A stretch of 64,000 nt of DNA from assembly GCA_026873275.1 (NCBI GenBank), contig JANTUC010000012.1, forward strand, positions 1,384,001 to 1,448,000, in the 5' to 3' direction. The notes beneath the pieces are model-generated. The model saw only the letters and a list, made by a program, of their open reading frames with translations, was not told where the DNA came from and did no database searches. Shown piece by piece: positions 10,513 through 22,006 of this stretch (positions are counted from its first letter, which is position 1; the number at the start of each line of letters is the position of its first letter). The translations under genes and the position numbers were made by a program. Source of the stretch: Pseudopithomyces maydicus. Its lineage: Eukaryota; Ascomycota; Dothideomycetes; Pleosporales; Didymosphaeriaceae.

Positions 10513-11628
10513 ATGCGCAAGAAGGCGAAATCGAACGCTCCTAACTTACTCACCCCCATCCAGCTCCCCACCATGAAAAGGAAGGCCGGTCCTTCCACAC
10601 CTAAACAGTCCAAGTTCCCGAGGAAGTGCAAGAAGCCTACTGGGTTCCTGAGTCTTGCCGGCGAGACGAGGAATCAAATTTACAACTACTACTTCCGGCA
10701 CAATTTCCTCTGCGAGTTCGCAGGCAAGGAGGATCGGCTCGGTTTCAGAGCTTCCAGGAAATATGGTGGGCATCTCAAGAAGCGGACGACCTTCGAATCC
10801 CACAACGATGAAGAGCGTGCAATCGAGACGGCAGTTCGCTTCTCTCGGACGCTAGGTATGTTGTGAAATATGCGATTAAGCCCAAGGCTTCTCTGTCTCT
10901 CAAATGGCTGTAGAGACTGGCAGCGAAGATATGGTTGCTGATCAATCGTAGGAAACTACAAACGCATCGATGGCCTAGACACCCGCTGGGACACATCGCT
11001 CACCGGACTAGTCTTCGTCTGCAAACTAGTCCACATGGAAACCATCCCCTTCCTATACGCCCACACTACATTCGCCCTCGCCTCACCCAGCCGAATCACC
11101 AACTTCCTCCGCATCCCCTCGGCACCCCTCCTAGCCAACGTGACAAAAGTCCAACTCCACTACATCACCTACGGCGACCCTGGGATGGCCAAGGACGTAG
11201 TCTACAAGAACAAACACATCCGAAGCTGGGACCGCGCCTGCCGCACCCTCGCCAAGAAGCTGCCCAACCTCCAGAACCTCGACATCTGGGTCCACGTCAA
11301 CGAGTCCAAGGTCACCATGGACTTTCGCGAAGCGTACTTCAAGCCGCTGCTACACTTCCGCCAGCATCCCGACCCGAAGAAGACGATTGCCAAGGCCCTC
11401 AAGTCGGTCAACGTGCGTGTGGACTCGCGCTGGAATGCTCCTGGGGCGTTTACCCGATATACGTTACAGGCACACTCAAAGCATCTGCATTATCTCTTTG
11501 GGATTGCGATTGCGAAGTGTATTATGGGACAACCGGCAGATGAGGCCATGAAGGAGTATATGGATTATTGGAGGGGGCCGTGCGTGATGTGGCACTATTA
11601 TCTTCATCATTTTGCGGCTACGGCGTGA
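10513..11628 (+). CDS. 2EXR/DUF7730-like fungal protein
   Basis: The exons are 10513-10855 and 10952-11628 with a 96-nt intron (GTATGT donor, CGTAG acceptor); 339 aa. A Lys-rich N-terminus is followed by GFLSLAGETRNQIYNYYF, the F-box-like opening helix (L-x-L-P-x-E-x-R-N-x-I-Y) seen in a large fungal family annotated as 2EXR or DUF7730. Further on, GLVFVCKLVHMETIPFLYAH matches the second conserved block (V-C-r-q-v-r-x-E-x-x-x-x-l-Y). These proteins are numerous in Pezizomycotina and largely uncharacterised; a role as adaptor-like proteins is only inferred. An alternative initiator at 10573 would shorten the protein by 20 residues. Confidence 0.8.
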
Positions 11629-12192
11629 TTGGATTGAGAGAAGGTGATGTTGTTCTGGTGGTGGGTTGGAAGGCGCATGCGGGAGGGCACTAAGAAGCTC
11701 GGAATTACTTTATTGGTGTATGAACTATGGGGCATCTTAGTCAGGAGGCATTTTTCTATTGTGCACGAATAGTGGGGGATCATAACCAGGGTACATATCT
11801 ATTGCGCATGGATATAACACGATTTGGCGAAATGAAAATATATCTATAATCAATGTTGGTCTTGTCAATACTGGTCTTGATACAAATGATAGTAAAATCA
11901 TGAATAGATGTAATCATGCCATCTCTCACTAATCCCCCTGTTAACACCAATGTTCAATCACCCTGCGAAAATCCTGTTACCACTATACATTCTTCTCCCT
12001 CCTTTCTCTTAAACAACCCATCCTACCATTCTACGCCCGTCCCCACAGTCCCTTTAGACCCCTGATAAAGCGCATAAATTTATTGTTGTAGACTCACACA
12101 CTCGCACACACTCATATCCACACTCATATCCACACTCACTCATTCACATCCGTACTCACACATCCACGCCATGCCATTCACTACCCTACCCT
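11629..12192. other. intergenic, CA-rich simple sequence at right
   Basis: There is no coding signal. Positions 12092-12165 are an imperfect CACACTCA/CATATCCACACTCA repeat. The region separates two convergent genes. Confidence 0.5.
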
Positions 12193-15100
12193 CTACCTAC
12201 TCACCCACCCGCTATCAATACCACTATCATCGACCCCACCATCTCCATTTCCATCTCCATTTCCATCCCCATCCCCGTCCCCACCCCTCACAACCACCAC
12301 ATCGCCGTTCCCCTCAAACCACGCATCGCACCCACGCACATCCAGGAACTCAATCCACTCGTCGTTGGACACGCTCATGGCGCGGGGGAGGCGCTTTACC
12401 AAATTGTGACGGGGGTGTGTTGGAGATGGAAGTCGGGATTGAAGTCGAGATTGGGCTTGAGCTTGAGGTCGAAGTTGAGATTGAGATTGAGAGGGAGGAG
12501 GCGAAGAAGGGGGTGTGGGTAGAGTTTGTGAGGCGTTGCCGTCGAGGTTGGGGGGTGCTGGAGGGGAGGGACTGAGAAGGGCGTTAGCTGAGGGGTGTTT
12601 TGATAGCCGGGTGTTGGTTGGGGATGGGATGGACTAGGAGGCGACCACGACGCACCCTGATACATCGTGTATAACGCCCCTCGGACAAACGTAGCGCTCT
12701 TCCCGCGTCACCGGATCCGCCAGATTGCGAACTTGCTACGTTTTGCACCTGGTACCATGAATCAGCTCATCGTACGCAGAACGACCACTATCCGCACGGA
12801 TGAAAGGGCGGACACTCACCTCGAATCCAACGCACACCCCCAGATCGTAACATCCGGCCTCGTCTGCACCGCAATCTCGCAAACGCCCTTCATCACGCCA
12901 ACCACCTGCCCCCTCACCTTAATCGGCCACACGAGATTCCCGTCGCCCCGGTTCACCACCTCCCCCTCCCCTCCCACCAATTGATCCAACAATCCTCTCC
13001 CCACCCCTCACCCGCCTCCCCTTGCTCCCCGGCATACAAATCCCAACTCTCCCCCTCTGCTCGTCCCTCGAATAATTACACACATCAGGCGGAACGCAAT
13101 ACAACACCAGCGTCTCCCCGTACACAACGACGACCCTCGCGCCCCACGCCATATCGAACGCCGCGGTGTACAATCTCGGTTTCTCACCCCTATCCCCCGG
13201 GGGCACGAACTCGATTTTCCTTAGCAGCTTTATGGGCCCCCCGATTGGGGCATCGCAGCCCAAGAACAGCCTTTCCGACCGCGGATCCACGAACAGGACG
13301 TGGTGCCCGTCGCTCAGCGGGACGGCGTGGTAGTGGTCGCAATGCGGGGCGCCGAGGCGACGCGGATGTGCTTCGAAGCCGAAGGAGCCCCATAGGGAGG
13401 TCGCGTTAGTGTATCCTGTGGTCCCACGGTGGTGAGCGTGGTTCCTGCTAACTCTCGTGGATGCGCGGGTGTTCTGCGCACCAAAGGAGAATTTCCCTGT
13501 GACGGGGGGCTTGGAAGAGGGGTGTGCGGCGCTGGAGATGAGGCGGAGCTTTTTGGCGGATTCGAAGCCCGGGCGGGGGGCGAGGAAGTAGAGGTGGTCC
13601 GAGGGCGTGGTGAGGGGGAACCAGCGGTTTAGGCTTTGGCTGGTGAGGGCGTCGATCCAGTGGAGTTCGATGCCGGCGGAGCAGCCTGAAGATGTATGAG
13701 AGGGGTGGTAGGGAGGGAGAGGGAGCTTACCGAATGCAATACAGCGGCGCTGGGGGCAAATGGCGACTGGATGGAGTTAGCTTTGGTAGTGAATGCTTCT
13801 TCGTCTAGATTGGACAGATAGGGTGGGTGCCGAGTCCTCTTGCTCATCATGCCCCAGAGCGTTCAGAACGATACTTCACTGCAGATCGGGAACCAACATA
13901 CCACTCCTCGGCGGATCATCCTCCGAGCAAAGATGCCGATAAAACGTCGACGTCCCATCCTCAACCGGCAATCCACAATCCGTATGCCCCTGATCCACCT
14001 CCTCTTTCCCCTCACCACCACAACCCGGTCCCCTGAGATCCAAATTCCAAGTCGGATTGATGAAATTCCTCGCATACGTCCTCCGATCGTTCACCCCCCG
14101 CAGCGACATCGCCTGATAATTTGACTGCACATCCACGGATTCAATGAACGGCTTACTCACGTTTGAGCTCTCCGCGAAGATCGCACATCGATTCGTGGTG
14201 TTGATACCGGGTTCGGAGCTCCCTGTTTGGATGGAGAGGAGTGATGCCCCTCGATTCATAACTCTAAAAGGCTGGTCTTGACTTTCGACGGAGATTTCCA
14301 CGGGTGAGTCACCGCCCGTTTCTCTTCCGAACTGCAATTCGCATACTATGCCCATCCGACCTTCAAGTAGGACGGCTACCGCATTTCTGCCAGATGAAAC
14401 ATCCATGCTCATCGCCAGAATCCGCCGAGGACAAGCGACGCTGGTTGCGGGTACCAGGACGCTATCCCGCAGGTCGTAGATGTAGATGAGGGTTTCGCAG
14501 CCTACGAGCAAGAATTGCCCGCATATACTGGTGTTGAAGATCACGCCTCCGGATCCGTGTGCTTCAGGCCAGGAGGGTCCGTTAGCGAGATTGGAGAAGT
14601 CAGTGGTGGATATTTCGGCGAAGATGGTAGAATTGAGAGTGTTAGTTGGGGGGATGCCGGGGCCGGACCAGCCGGAGGAGAGAGAGCATTCGCGGGATAG
14701 AAGGCGGCTGAGGAGCCAGGGATCGTTGGGGTTGCCGGGAGATGGATGGCAATCTGGAGAATTCGTTTGTTGCATCTATTGTAATCAGTTGATTGGTATA
14801 CCCAGGTATGAGATGGATAGTCTCAGGACGCACCAATCGTATTTTAGCACTGCTTATCCACCCACCCCGTTCCAGCATGGTGCATAGCAATCTCTTATCT
14901 AAACTCGCTCCTATCCAGTGTCGACAAGTATGTCTCGCCGCATTGAACTATCATACCTAAGTACCAAACATGCCATCTGAATGATCAGAAACTTACACTT
15001 TTCGGGTCCAGATAGTTGTAAATCTGATGAAGGATTTCCGTTGGTGCCCTACCCGAAGCTGGCGGATTTTCCTCTTCGTTTAGAGATCGGACTTCTGCCA

Positions 15101-15884
15101 CTTCCTTGACGATTGATTCTTCAATCTCTTCAATCGGACTAGGTGTATCCGCGCCGTTTAGAACATCTGTCATCGTTCGGACGATCCCGTGCTCGACGTA
15201 TGGCTCTAATATACCATCCTCAAAAGCCTAAAAGTATAGTCAGCATTCCGTGCGTGAGTCTTCTAACGCAGTAACCCGTAGCCTCCCAGTTAGCCTCCCC
15301 CTCCACAATAAGAAGAAATTCCACCTACCACCAAATCCTCAAACGAATCCCCCTCCACCCCCTCACTACTCCCTCCCACCACCCTCTTCCCTTCCACACT
15401 CCCCTCCGCACTCCCATCTCTCAACCTCGGCCCACTGAATATAAACGCCCCCGCGGTCACAAAATCCACACTCGGCACGGACCCATGCTGAGAATTGGAA
15501 TTCGCTCTCGACCGCGTACTCGACGGGGCTGATACGTTTGGCGTGTTGTTTTTGTTGTTGTAGGCGGCGGTTGGGGTGGTGGTGGCTGGCGTGGTGGAGG
15601 GATGGAAGAAGGAGGTTAGGGCTTTTGGAAGGAGACGCGGCGTTTGGGGCTGGGGGGTTAGTTTTATCTTTGGAATGTGTTGTTGTGTTGGTGCGTTGAA
15701 TGAATAGATGGATGGATGGTCCAGAAGTGGAAAACATACCTTGTCTTCTGTACCATCGCTGTCGCCATCCGACTAACCGGATGCCGCACAATATGCGGAC
15801 GCGGAAACGAATGCCGCAGACCACCGACGGGCTTGGTGGAGTCTCTTTGTTGAACGTCAATACGCAGCTGGAACTCAACGCCAT
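12193..15884 (-). CDS. large F-box protein with C-terminal WD40-like region, frame break near the C-terminus
   Basis: Most exons are well supported: about 15884-15825 (start, tentative), 15772-15740, 15649-15329, 15227-14997, 14947-14834, 14775-13902, 13766-13731 and 13685 to about 12985. Joining at 14997/14947 rebuilds a clear F-box: APTEILHQIYNYLDPKS followed by FNAARHTCRHWIGASLDKRL. Such proteins link substrates to the SCF ubiquitin ligase via Skp1. The middle (GQFLLVGCETLIYIYDL, GCSAGIELHWIDAL) looks like beta-propeller blades. Near 12961-12980 the frame shifts within a G/A-rich run; the following frame has VWPIKVRGQVVGVMKGV, the expected continuation, then further small exons end with DVRGCDAWFEG and a Gly/Asp repeat at 12193. 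The splice details between 12820 and 12580 are unresolved. Confidence 0.75.
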
Positions 15885-16724
15885 ATTGCAAGACAACACA
15901 ATCTACCTCGTTTCCATCTCCATCCCCCCAGCATCTCTCTCCCCTCCGACATAAGCGCGTCCACCGGTCTCACTATACTTGGCTCCGAGCAACGTGCGCT
16001 CCTCTCTGCCGGCAGAGGTCTCGTCGGCGAAGGGTTCAGCGAATGACTGTGCGGCGAGAGGTTCAAAGAGTGACTATGCGGCGATTCAAAGTACGTAGCG
16101 ACGGCGGCGGCGGGTGTGCGGTCGGTGCTGGTGCAGGGGAGCGAGGGTGTGGACTTTGTCCCGGCCACGCCTCGCGAGAGGTAGATCTGGGAAGACGTTG
16201 TTGGGGGGCCACCGGCTGGCGGGTGGTTCGCGGTGTAATGTGTGATGTGTGTGGAATGAATGTTAGTATGAAGAATTGGATAGAATAGGACTGAATTGGA
16301 TAGGATAGAATGTAGGTTCTGAGGAGGAACTAGAGGTTATCATCATCAGTAATAGACCGACTCTTTCGTTAGAGTACCTATGTAATTACAGGGAACACAT
16401 ACACAGCGGTGCGAGATATCAACAAGCGCGTCCAGGATTAAAGATTATGCATGTACGTTATACTATCCGAGGGAGAAGAGAGAGAGAGAGGAGGTAGCGC
16501 ACACATGCACCGCGTTGCAAAGAGAGAGAAAAAAGCAATGCATGGGGTATAAAGCGCCGACGTCTACAGAGAAGCACACACACTACATGTATAGAAAGAA
16601 CAAGGTATAAACACAGACAGGGAAAGCACGATGTTCGTAAAACGGAAGGAAACAAGCACACACAGAACGCTCAATACGTATTTGACAATAGGAAGGCACG
16701 AGTCGAGTTATCCAAACTTCAACT
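15885..16724. other. intergenic region
   Basis: This is the upstream region of the F-box gene and the 3' flank of the channel gene. An open frame at 15875-16168 (minus) has near-repeats of PHSHSLN, reflecting a short DNA duplication near 16030-16075, but no other support. AG-rich simple sequence lies at 16468-16495. Confidence 0.4.
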
Positions 16725-19460
16725 TCAATCACGGTATTCGCCAGAGCCATTCTGCGATCTAGCGTTCTTGTCGACGATCCACACGTCATCGAGCTTCATC
16801 ACCAGACTCGGATGCGCGAACCGCATCTCTTTCTCCCGGGCCTCATCCACAGTCTGATGGCCCTCTCCCGCCGCCTCTTCCTGCACGCCGCGCCCGAGCG
16901 TCGAATGCTCCGCGCGCTTCAAGCTCCTGAGAGCGATAAACTTCATCAGCGGGCGATATGTCCTGCTGTACTTGTATGCAAACCACAGGGTCGCGATGGC
17001 CAGGGGCGTCATGAGCACCGCGCGCTTGAAGGCGCTCCGTAGCGCGAGCTGGCCCGCGAGCGTGAGCTGGAAGAGCACGAGGCCGGCGATGACGCGGTCG
17101 CACATCATGATCCAGCCCTTGCCGGTCGAGTGCTGGCGGTGCTCCATGGCGTAGAGGAGCTGGTACTTGTGCACGAAGTGGCCGATGGTGAAGTAAACGA
17201 GGCCGCTGAGGAGGACTTGCCACGAGTCGCGGAGGACGCTGTAGACGAGGCAGATGATGAAGATGAGGATGGTTTGGGGGAGGAAGAAGCCGTAGCTGAA
17301 TACTGGGGGTTGGACAAGTTCGGCGTAGTCTGAGGTGGTGGTTAGATCATGGGTCGACGGAGATGCATAAATTTCAACGTACCTCGGGGTGTCTTTGCTC
17401 CGATGAGATTGATGGGGTATAGCGAGAGGGCACCGAATTCCAAAAGACGAAGCGGGAACAGACCGAAGCCTTGGAGAATGATGAAGTTGGTATAGAACCC
17501 CAGAAGTTTGGCGAGCGATTTGGCCAGCGTGTTCGCAATGGCCGATGCATCGTGCAGCTTCTCGCCAAAGCCCTCGAGTATGGCGAGGAAACTAGATCCA
17601 GTACCGAGGATGGTGAATACGAAGAAGAAATTGAAGAATGTGAAGAAGAAGTTCTTCGATATAACACTCAATTCGACGTCACCTTGAGAGATCATTCCTT
17701 GTTGATTTGCCAGCCCTATCACCATCGGTTAGGACGTACAGAGAAAAGATATAGCCAGGCTGCACTTACAATCGTATAGGAATGGGACCAAAACATTGAG
17801 CAACGTTATCGCTAGCGTGGGCAACTGGGTGTTGACCAACGATTCCAAAAATTCATGGGCGCTAAGAGCTCTGGCTAAGCCAGGGAAGACCTCATGGATG
17901 GCACAAGTGTTCAAAGCACCGGCAATGGGAATCAGCAAGCCCGTCCAGAATATGGTCAAGACTCCGATCAGAGACGTGATAGACCAAGCCCTCAACATCC
18001 TCTTGTTACGGGACATGTAAGTGTTTGTCCAGACGACATCCGGGGGAGCAGGGCTACTATTGGCAAGTAGCTGGAGCGGGGATGGATCCAAGACAGCCTG
18101 TATTGCCATCTGAGCAGACGCGACGCTATCCATCGTGACAAAAGCCAGGGGCATTGGCTCGAAGTCTTTTTCCCGCAGGGCTTTGATCTCGTCGTCCAAT
18201 CCCCGCAGCTTCTCTTCGTAGTAGGTGATGGCATCGACATTTTTGAACCGCAGTCTGAAACGACCAAACCAGATCTTCGCCATGGGGCGCGGTCGCGTGT
18301 ACGGGATGGTGTAATCAGGGTCTCTGTCTGTATCGTTGAGGAGTTGACTGTCCTCGAATATCTCTTCGTCTTCATCCCCGCGACGTCCTTCCGGTGCTGG
18401 AGGACGGGGTTGTACGACAGGCAAAGTCTCCAGACTTCTTTCCACTCTCCTGTTGCCGAGATACACGGTCCATGCTTCCTCGAGCTTTCGGAGTACACTT
18501 TGTCTTTCAACCATGCGTTCGTCCAGCTGTTTCCAATTCTTGCACAGGGTAACGCTCTCGACGCTGCCAATTTCAAGATCCTCAATGAAGTCCTTGATTT
18601 TCGACTCAGATCTCAACTCGAGGGGGATCCCTGACAGGCGGATTGTCCGGTCTGTAATGGTTGTCTGGCTGCCTAGATAAGTCTGGCGGACTTCGATAAT
18701 CTTCCTTGTCTGCGAGACGATAAGGTACAATAATAGGGCGGTGAATAGGTACGCGAATACGAGATACATCCACAAATAGTCCGTGTATGCTTCGTAATCG
18801 GTAGCCATAGCCATCAACCTCGATAGATCATCGCGCTTTTCGTGCTTTTTATTCCCATCGCCTGGTAAATTCTTCTCTTTGTGGGTATCATGCACCGGCT
18901 TGATTACGGCAAGGGCGAAGAAGAGGGCAATGAGGAGGAACTTGATTGCCATTTTGAAGAAGGCGAGGTACTGGACTCAGATCAGTACAAGACTGCATGC
19001 AGGATTCGCCGCAACGTACCACATATGCATCCAAGCCCGCCGACTCGAGTACCTGCTCGTCGGTAATGCGCCATAGCGGTAGTATCCATCCAAAGAAGGT
19101 GTCGGGAAGGTCCGGGAGTGCGGTCGCCTGGCTATTCTGCTTCTTGCGCGCGGCATAGAGGCCCTTCCACCTTGGTCGAAGTAGCTAGCCACCGGATTAG
19201 AGACTGCGCCCAACATATTCATGTGGAAGACCAACACAAAAGGCCACCAGTGCGCTCAGCCCAAGCGTAGCGGAAAGGTAGATCTGGATGCGAGTGTCCC
19301 TGGGATTCGGAATGCCATAGTAATCGCCGTAATCGCGGTCACCTCTGTCGATGGGACATTTCTTGGATGTCATCGCTCTGTTGGTCGTCCGCGCAGGCGT
19401 CGTAGGAATGTTTTGCGATACATGCGCGTCTCTTGGGCCTTCGGGAGCTGTCGTGCACAC
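16725..19460 (-). CDS. OSCA/TMEM63-type channel (CSC1/PHM7-like, DUF221)
   Basis: The five exons are 19460-19236, 19184-19020, 18970-17770, 17715-17383 and 17329-16725, all phase-consistent, giving 842 aa from the first Met or 813 aa from the Met at 19373. The N-terminal span (IYLSATLGLSALVAFC), the LPDTFFGWILPLWRITDEQV block with DAYVYLAFFKM, the cytosolic RRM-like region (TIRLSGIPLELRSESKIKDF) and the pore-region helices (NFFFTFFNFFFVFTILGTGS, FIILQGFGLFPLRLLEF) match the calcium-permeable stress-gated cation channel family. Predicted site is plasma membrane or vacuole; the family responds to osmotic or mechanical stress. The tail ends with a hydrophilic segment. No defects. Confidence 0.92.
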
Positions 19461-22006
19461 ACCGCTTTTGATGTCATTTGCGCGCCACGTGTCGCTGACT
19501 CAGCGAAGCGTCCTAACGCACCCAATCATCTGAGGTGCGAAGCGACGACCTTGACTAGCAGCACGATTCGACGAAATGTTATAAAATATGTTATATGTTT
19601 GTGAAGGCAGGTTGCCCTCGAGCTAAGCTCTAAAGAACAACTGCAAGTATATCGAATGCACTCGGGGATCAACAAAGTTTGGTGGACTCGTGATAGATTA
19701 GCAAGACAGGGTTGTACCTAGCTCATTTGGACTAAGCGGTGAGTCTGGAAAAGGACGAGATATTGTTTTCTCTGCATCTCCAACATGGGTTATTCTATCG
19801 GCCGCTATAGATCTGGCTACGGCACGATGCATGCCCGATGCTGCGATACCCAGTCGCGTCAGCCCTGGAGGTCGACCATGCAGGTCATTGACGCCCAACC
19901 TACATCCTGAAACTCAAATTTTTGTGCACCGGGTGGGGTGACCTGATGTCCTACCGATACCATGGCTCGTACGTTCCCACAAAGACAGTGGTGCAGCGCT
20001 TTGCCGCGATTTTCCACGATTGTTACGTGGAAGCACGACACCTCTGCCACGCTAATGCGACCAAGTTCAGCTCGCATGGCTTCGGACGTTGCGTGACCGT
20101 TGCATGCGTGAGCGTTGCATGCTGGACAGTTCACCGGCGTGGGCACTGTCTAATGGTAGACACGGGCTGGGGGTGATTTACGTCCTTTGCAATGCACTTG
20201 CCAACCCGTATCCCCTCGCCGACCTTGTCTGAAACCCACAGTAGCTTTCTGGCAGCTACACTGAGTTACTGCACCGCCTAAACGCCCTGGTGAAGTAAGC
20301 ACTAGACACGAACGCGCACTCGGTGAGTTGGATGTCGAACACATGCGCGCCGAACGTGTCGCTTGATGCATGCGACGAGTGGTTGGCGACACACCAGATG
20401 GCGTGCCCACAGCGCCGCGAGCTGGAATGAAACACGCTCTTCAACGGGCCGCTCTGTGCGTCCCAGCTTCCCTGCTCTGGCCGTCGTCGTCTCAAAACGC
20501 GCACTGCGACAACTGGAGGTGGGCACGAGACAAGCATTCGAAGACTGCTTGGCGAAGGCTTGACACCGAGCTTGGACCGCTGGCCTGGCGTAACTCTATT
20601 TGCAGGGTCCTCGCCAAACAGCAATGGCGTGGTCGAGACCGCAAGAGATCACTGGCTGCCACCGCCCGGCACAGTGAGCAGAGCCGTACGAGTGGTGGTG
20701 TCAACGGCGCACGTCGCCCTATTCCAAATTTCAATCTCCCATGCTCACGCACCTGAGAGGGTGGCAGCGCGCGCGGCGCGCTGGGGGAGCTCTGGTCTGG
20801 TCTGCAGTGGACCACCGCCTCCCTCGAGGCCGGCGCTTCGGGATGGACGTCCCTCTAACTGGGCGCGTCCGAGCGAGCCATGCAGCAAGGCGGCGGCCCA
20901 CTCGCCTCGTGCTCCAATGCCAGCTGCGGCTGTCTATTCTGGCGGATATACCCCAGCGTGCCTCCCGCCGCCATAAGCCCAGTCTTCACACCAGCCCGTT
21001 GCTGAAATCTCGTCGCTCCGTCCCGTCTCCCCTCCAGCTTCACCCCGTCCACGTGCTGCCTGCCCATTCCTGAACACTGTAACCGGTGGTCCAGCTTCGA
21101 TCCCGGCCCTCAGGGTAAAATCGACTTGGCAAGGCCAAGCGTGCGGTGGCAGATCAGATCGCTCCTCTGGGCAGCTCGTTCTCTCTCCAACCTCAGGTAC
21201 GCCCTCTGCATGCTGTGGCCGCTCCTCGAGCAAGACCGGTGGCGCCGTCGTCCCTTATCGGTTTCCCCTCTCGTGTGGGCAGGACGGTGATAGATGGTCT
21301 GCGCACCATGCGCGAGATTGCGTTCTCCGCCAGCAGCATAGCCCCCCACCGCCAACTCTCCACAGCCCAAGCGGGTCCATTGCGGGACCTATCTCGAGTG
21401 CCACGCTCCCCTCGATTTGCGTCGCGATGCTAACGGCGTCTTCGCGGAGCTCAGATTTTCTCGTCCGTCGTTCGGCCTGCTCGTTTACCCTCTACGCAGC
21501 CCCCTGGCCCACCTGAGACGGTTTCGCGTCACCGATCGCCACCTTGCAGCGCGGCGCATCAGCCATCCTTGCCCGCCCGTCGTCAACGCCAGCTCCGTGC
21601 TGTCCCCTGCCGCTGTTGTCTTTTTCTGCGTCGCGACCTGCCTGTGCATCCCCTCTGCGGGTGTTCCTCCTCCTCCTCCTCCTCCTCCTCCGCCGCCCCG
21701 ACCAGGTCCAGTTCCAGCACCAGCAGTAGACTACCAGCACCGTAAACTACCAGCACCAGTAGCCGTACCAGTACCAGTATCAGCACCAGCACCAGTCCCA
21801 CCACCGGCATCGGCGCCACCACTACCAGTCGCAGCCTTCCTGTACCAGCTTACATCGCTGCGCCGCACCGAACCGCCCGCTCCGCTGTCCCGACTTGGGA
21901 TCGCACGCGACTCCGCGACACCCTACGCGCCGATTGGATAGCCTGTACGGTCCCGCTTCTGTATACTAGGTGCGGGCTGCCGCATCATGTTTGTGGGCTA
22001 CAGGAC
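19461..22006. other. 2.5-kb divergent intergenic region upstream of the channel and RIM8 genes
   Basis: No supported gene lies here. Several GC-rich open frames occur (for example 20560-20976 and 21417-21941), but the latter owes its length to a CTC/CCT run at 21667-21693 and a CAGCAC/CAGTAC repeat at 21717-21800. The region is unusually long for this gene-dense window and could carry long 5' leaders. A palindromic pair of PacC-type hexamers lies at 21125-21139 and a further CTTGGC at 20548-20553. Confidence 0.5.
21125..21139. promoter_or_regulatory. inverted pair of PacC/Rim101-type sites upstream of RIM8
   Basis: The sequence CTTGGC-AAG-GCCAAG is an inverted repeat of GCCAAG, which fits the PacC core GCCARG, separated by three bases. 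It lies about 870 bp before the RIM8 start. PacC/Rim101 is the zinc-finger factor activated by the pathway in which RIM8/palF acts, so feedback control is a plausible inference. A six-base core is common by chance; the paired arrangement is what makes it notable. Confidence 0.4.

Noticed and set aside
15875..16168. 98-codon minus-strand frame with repeated PHSHSLN
   Set aside because: It overlaps the probable start of the F-box gene in another frame and reflects a short DNA duplication.
21417..21941. 174-codon proline-rich frame upstream of RIM8
   Set aside because: Its length depends on CTC and CAGCAC simple repeats, with no domain or splice support; more likely leader or promoter sequence.
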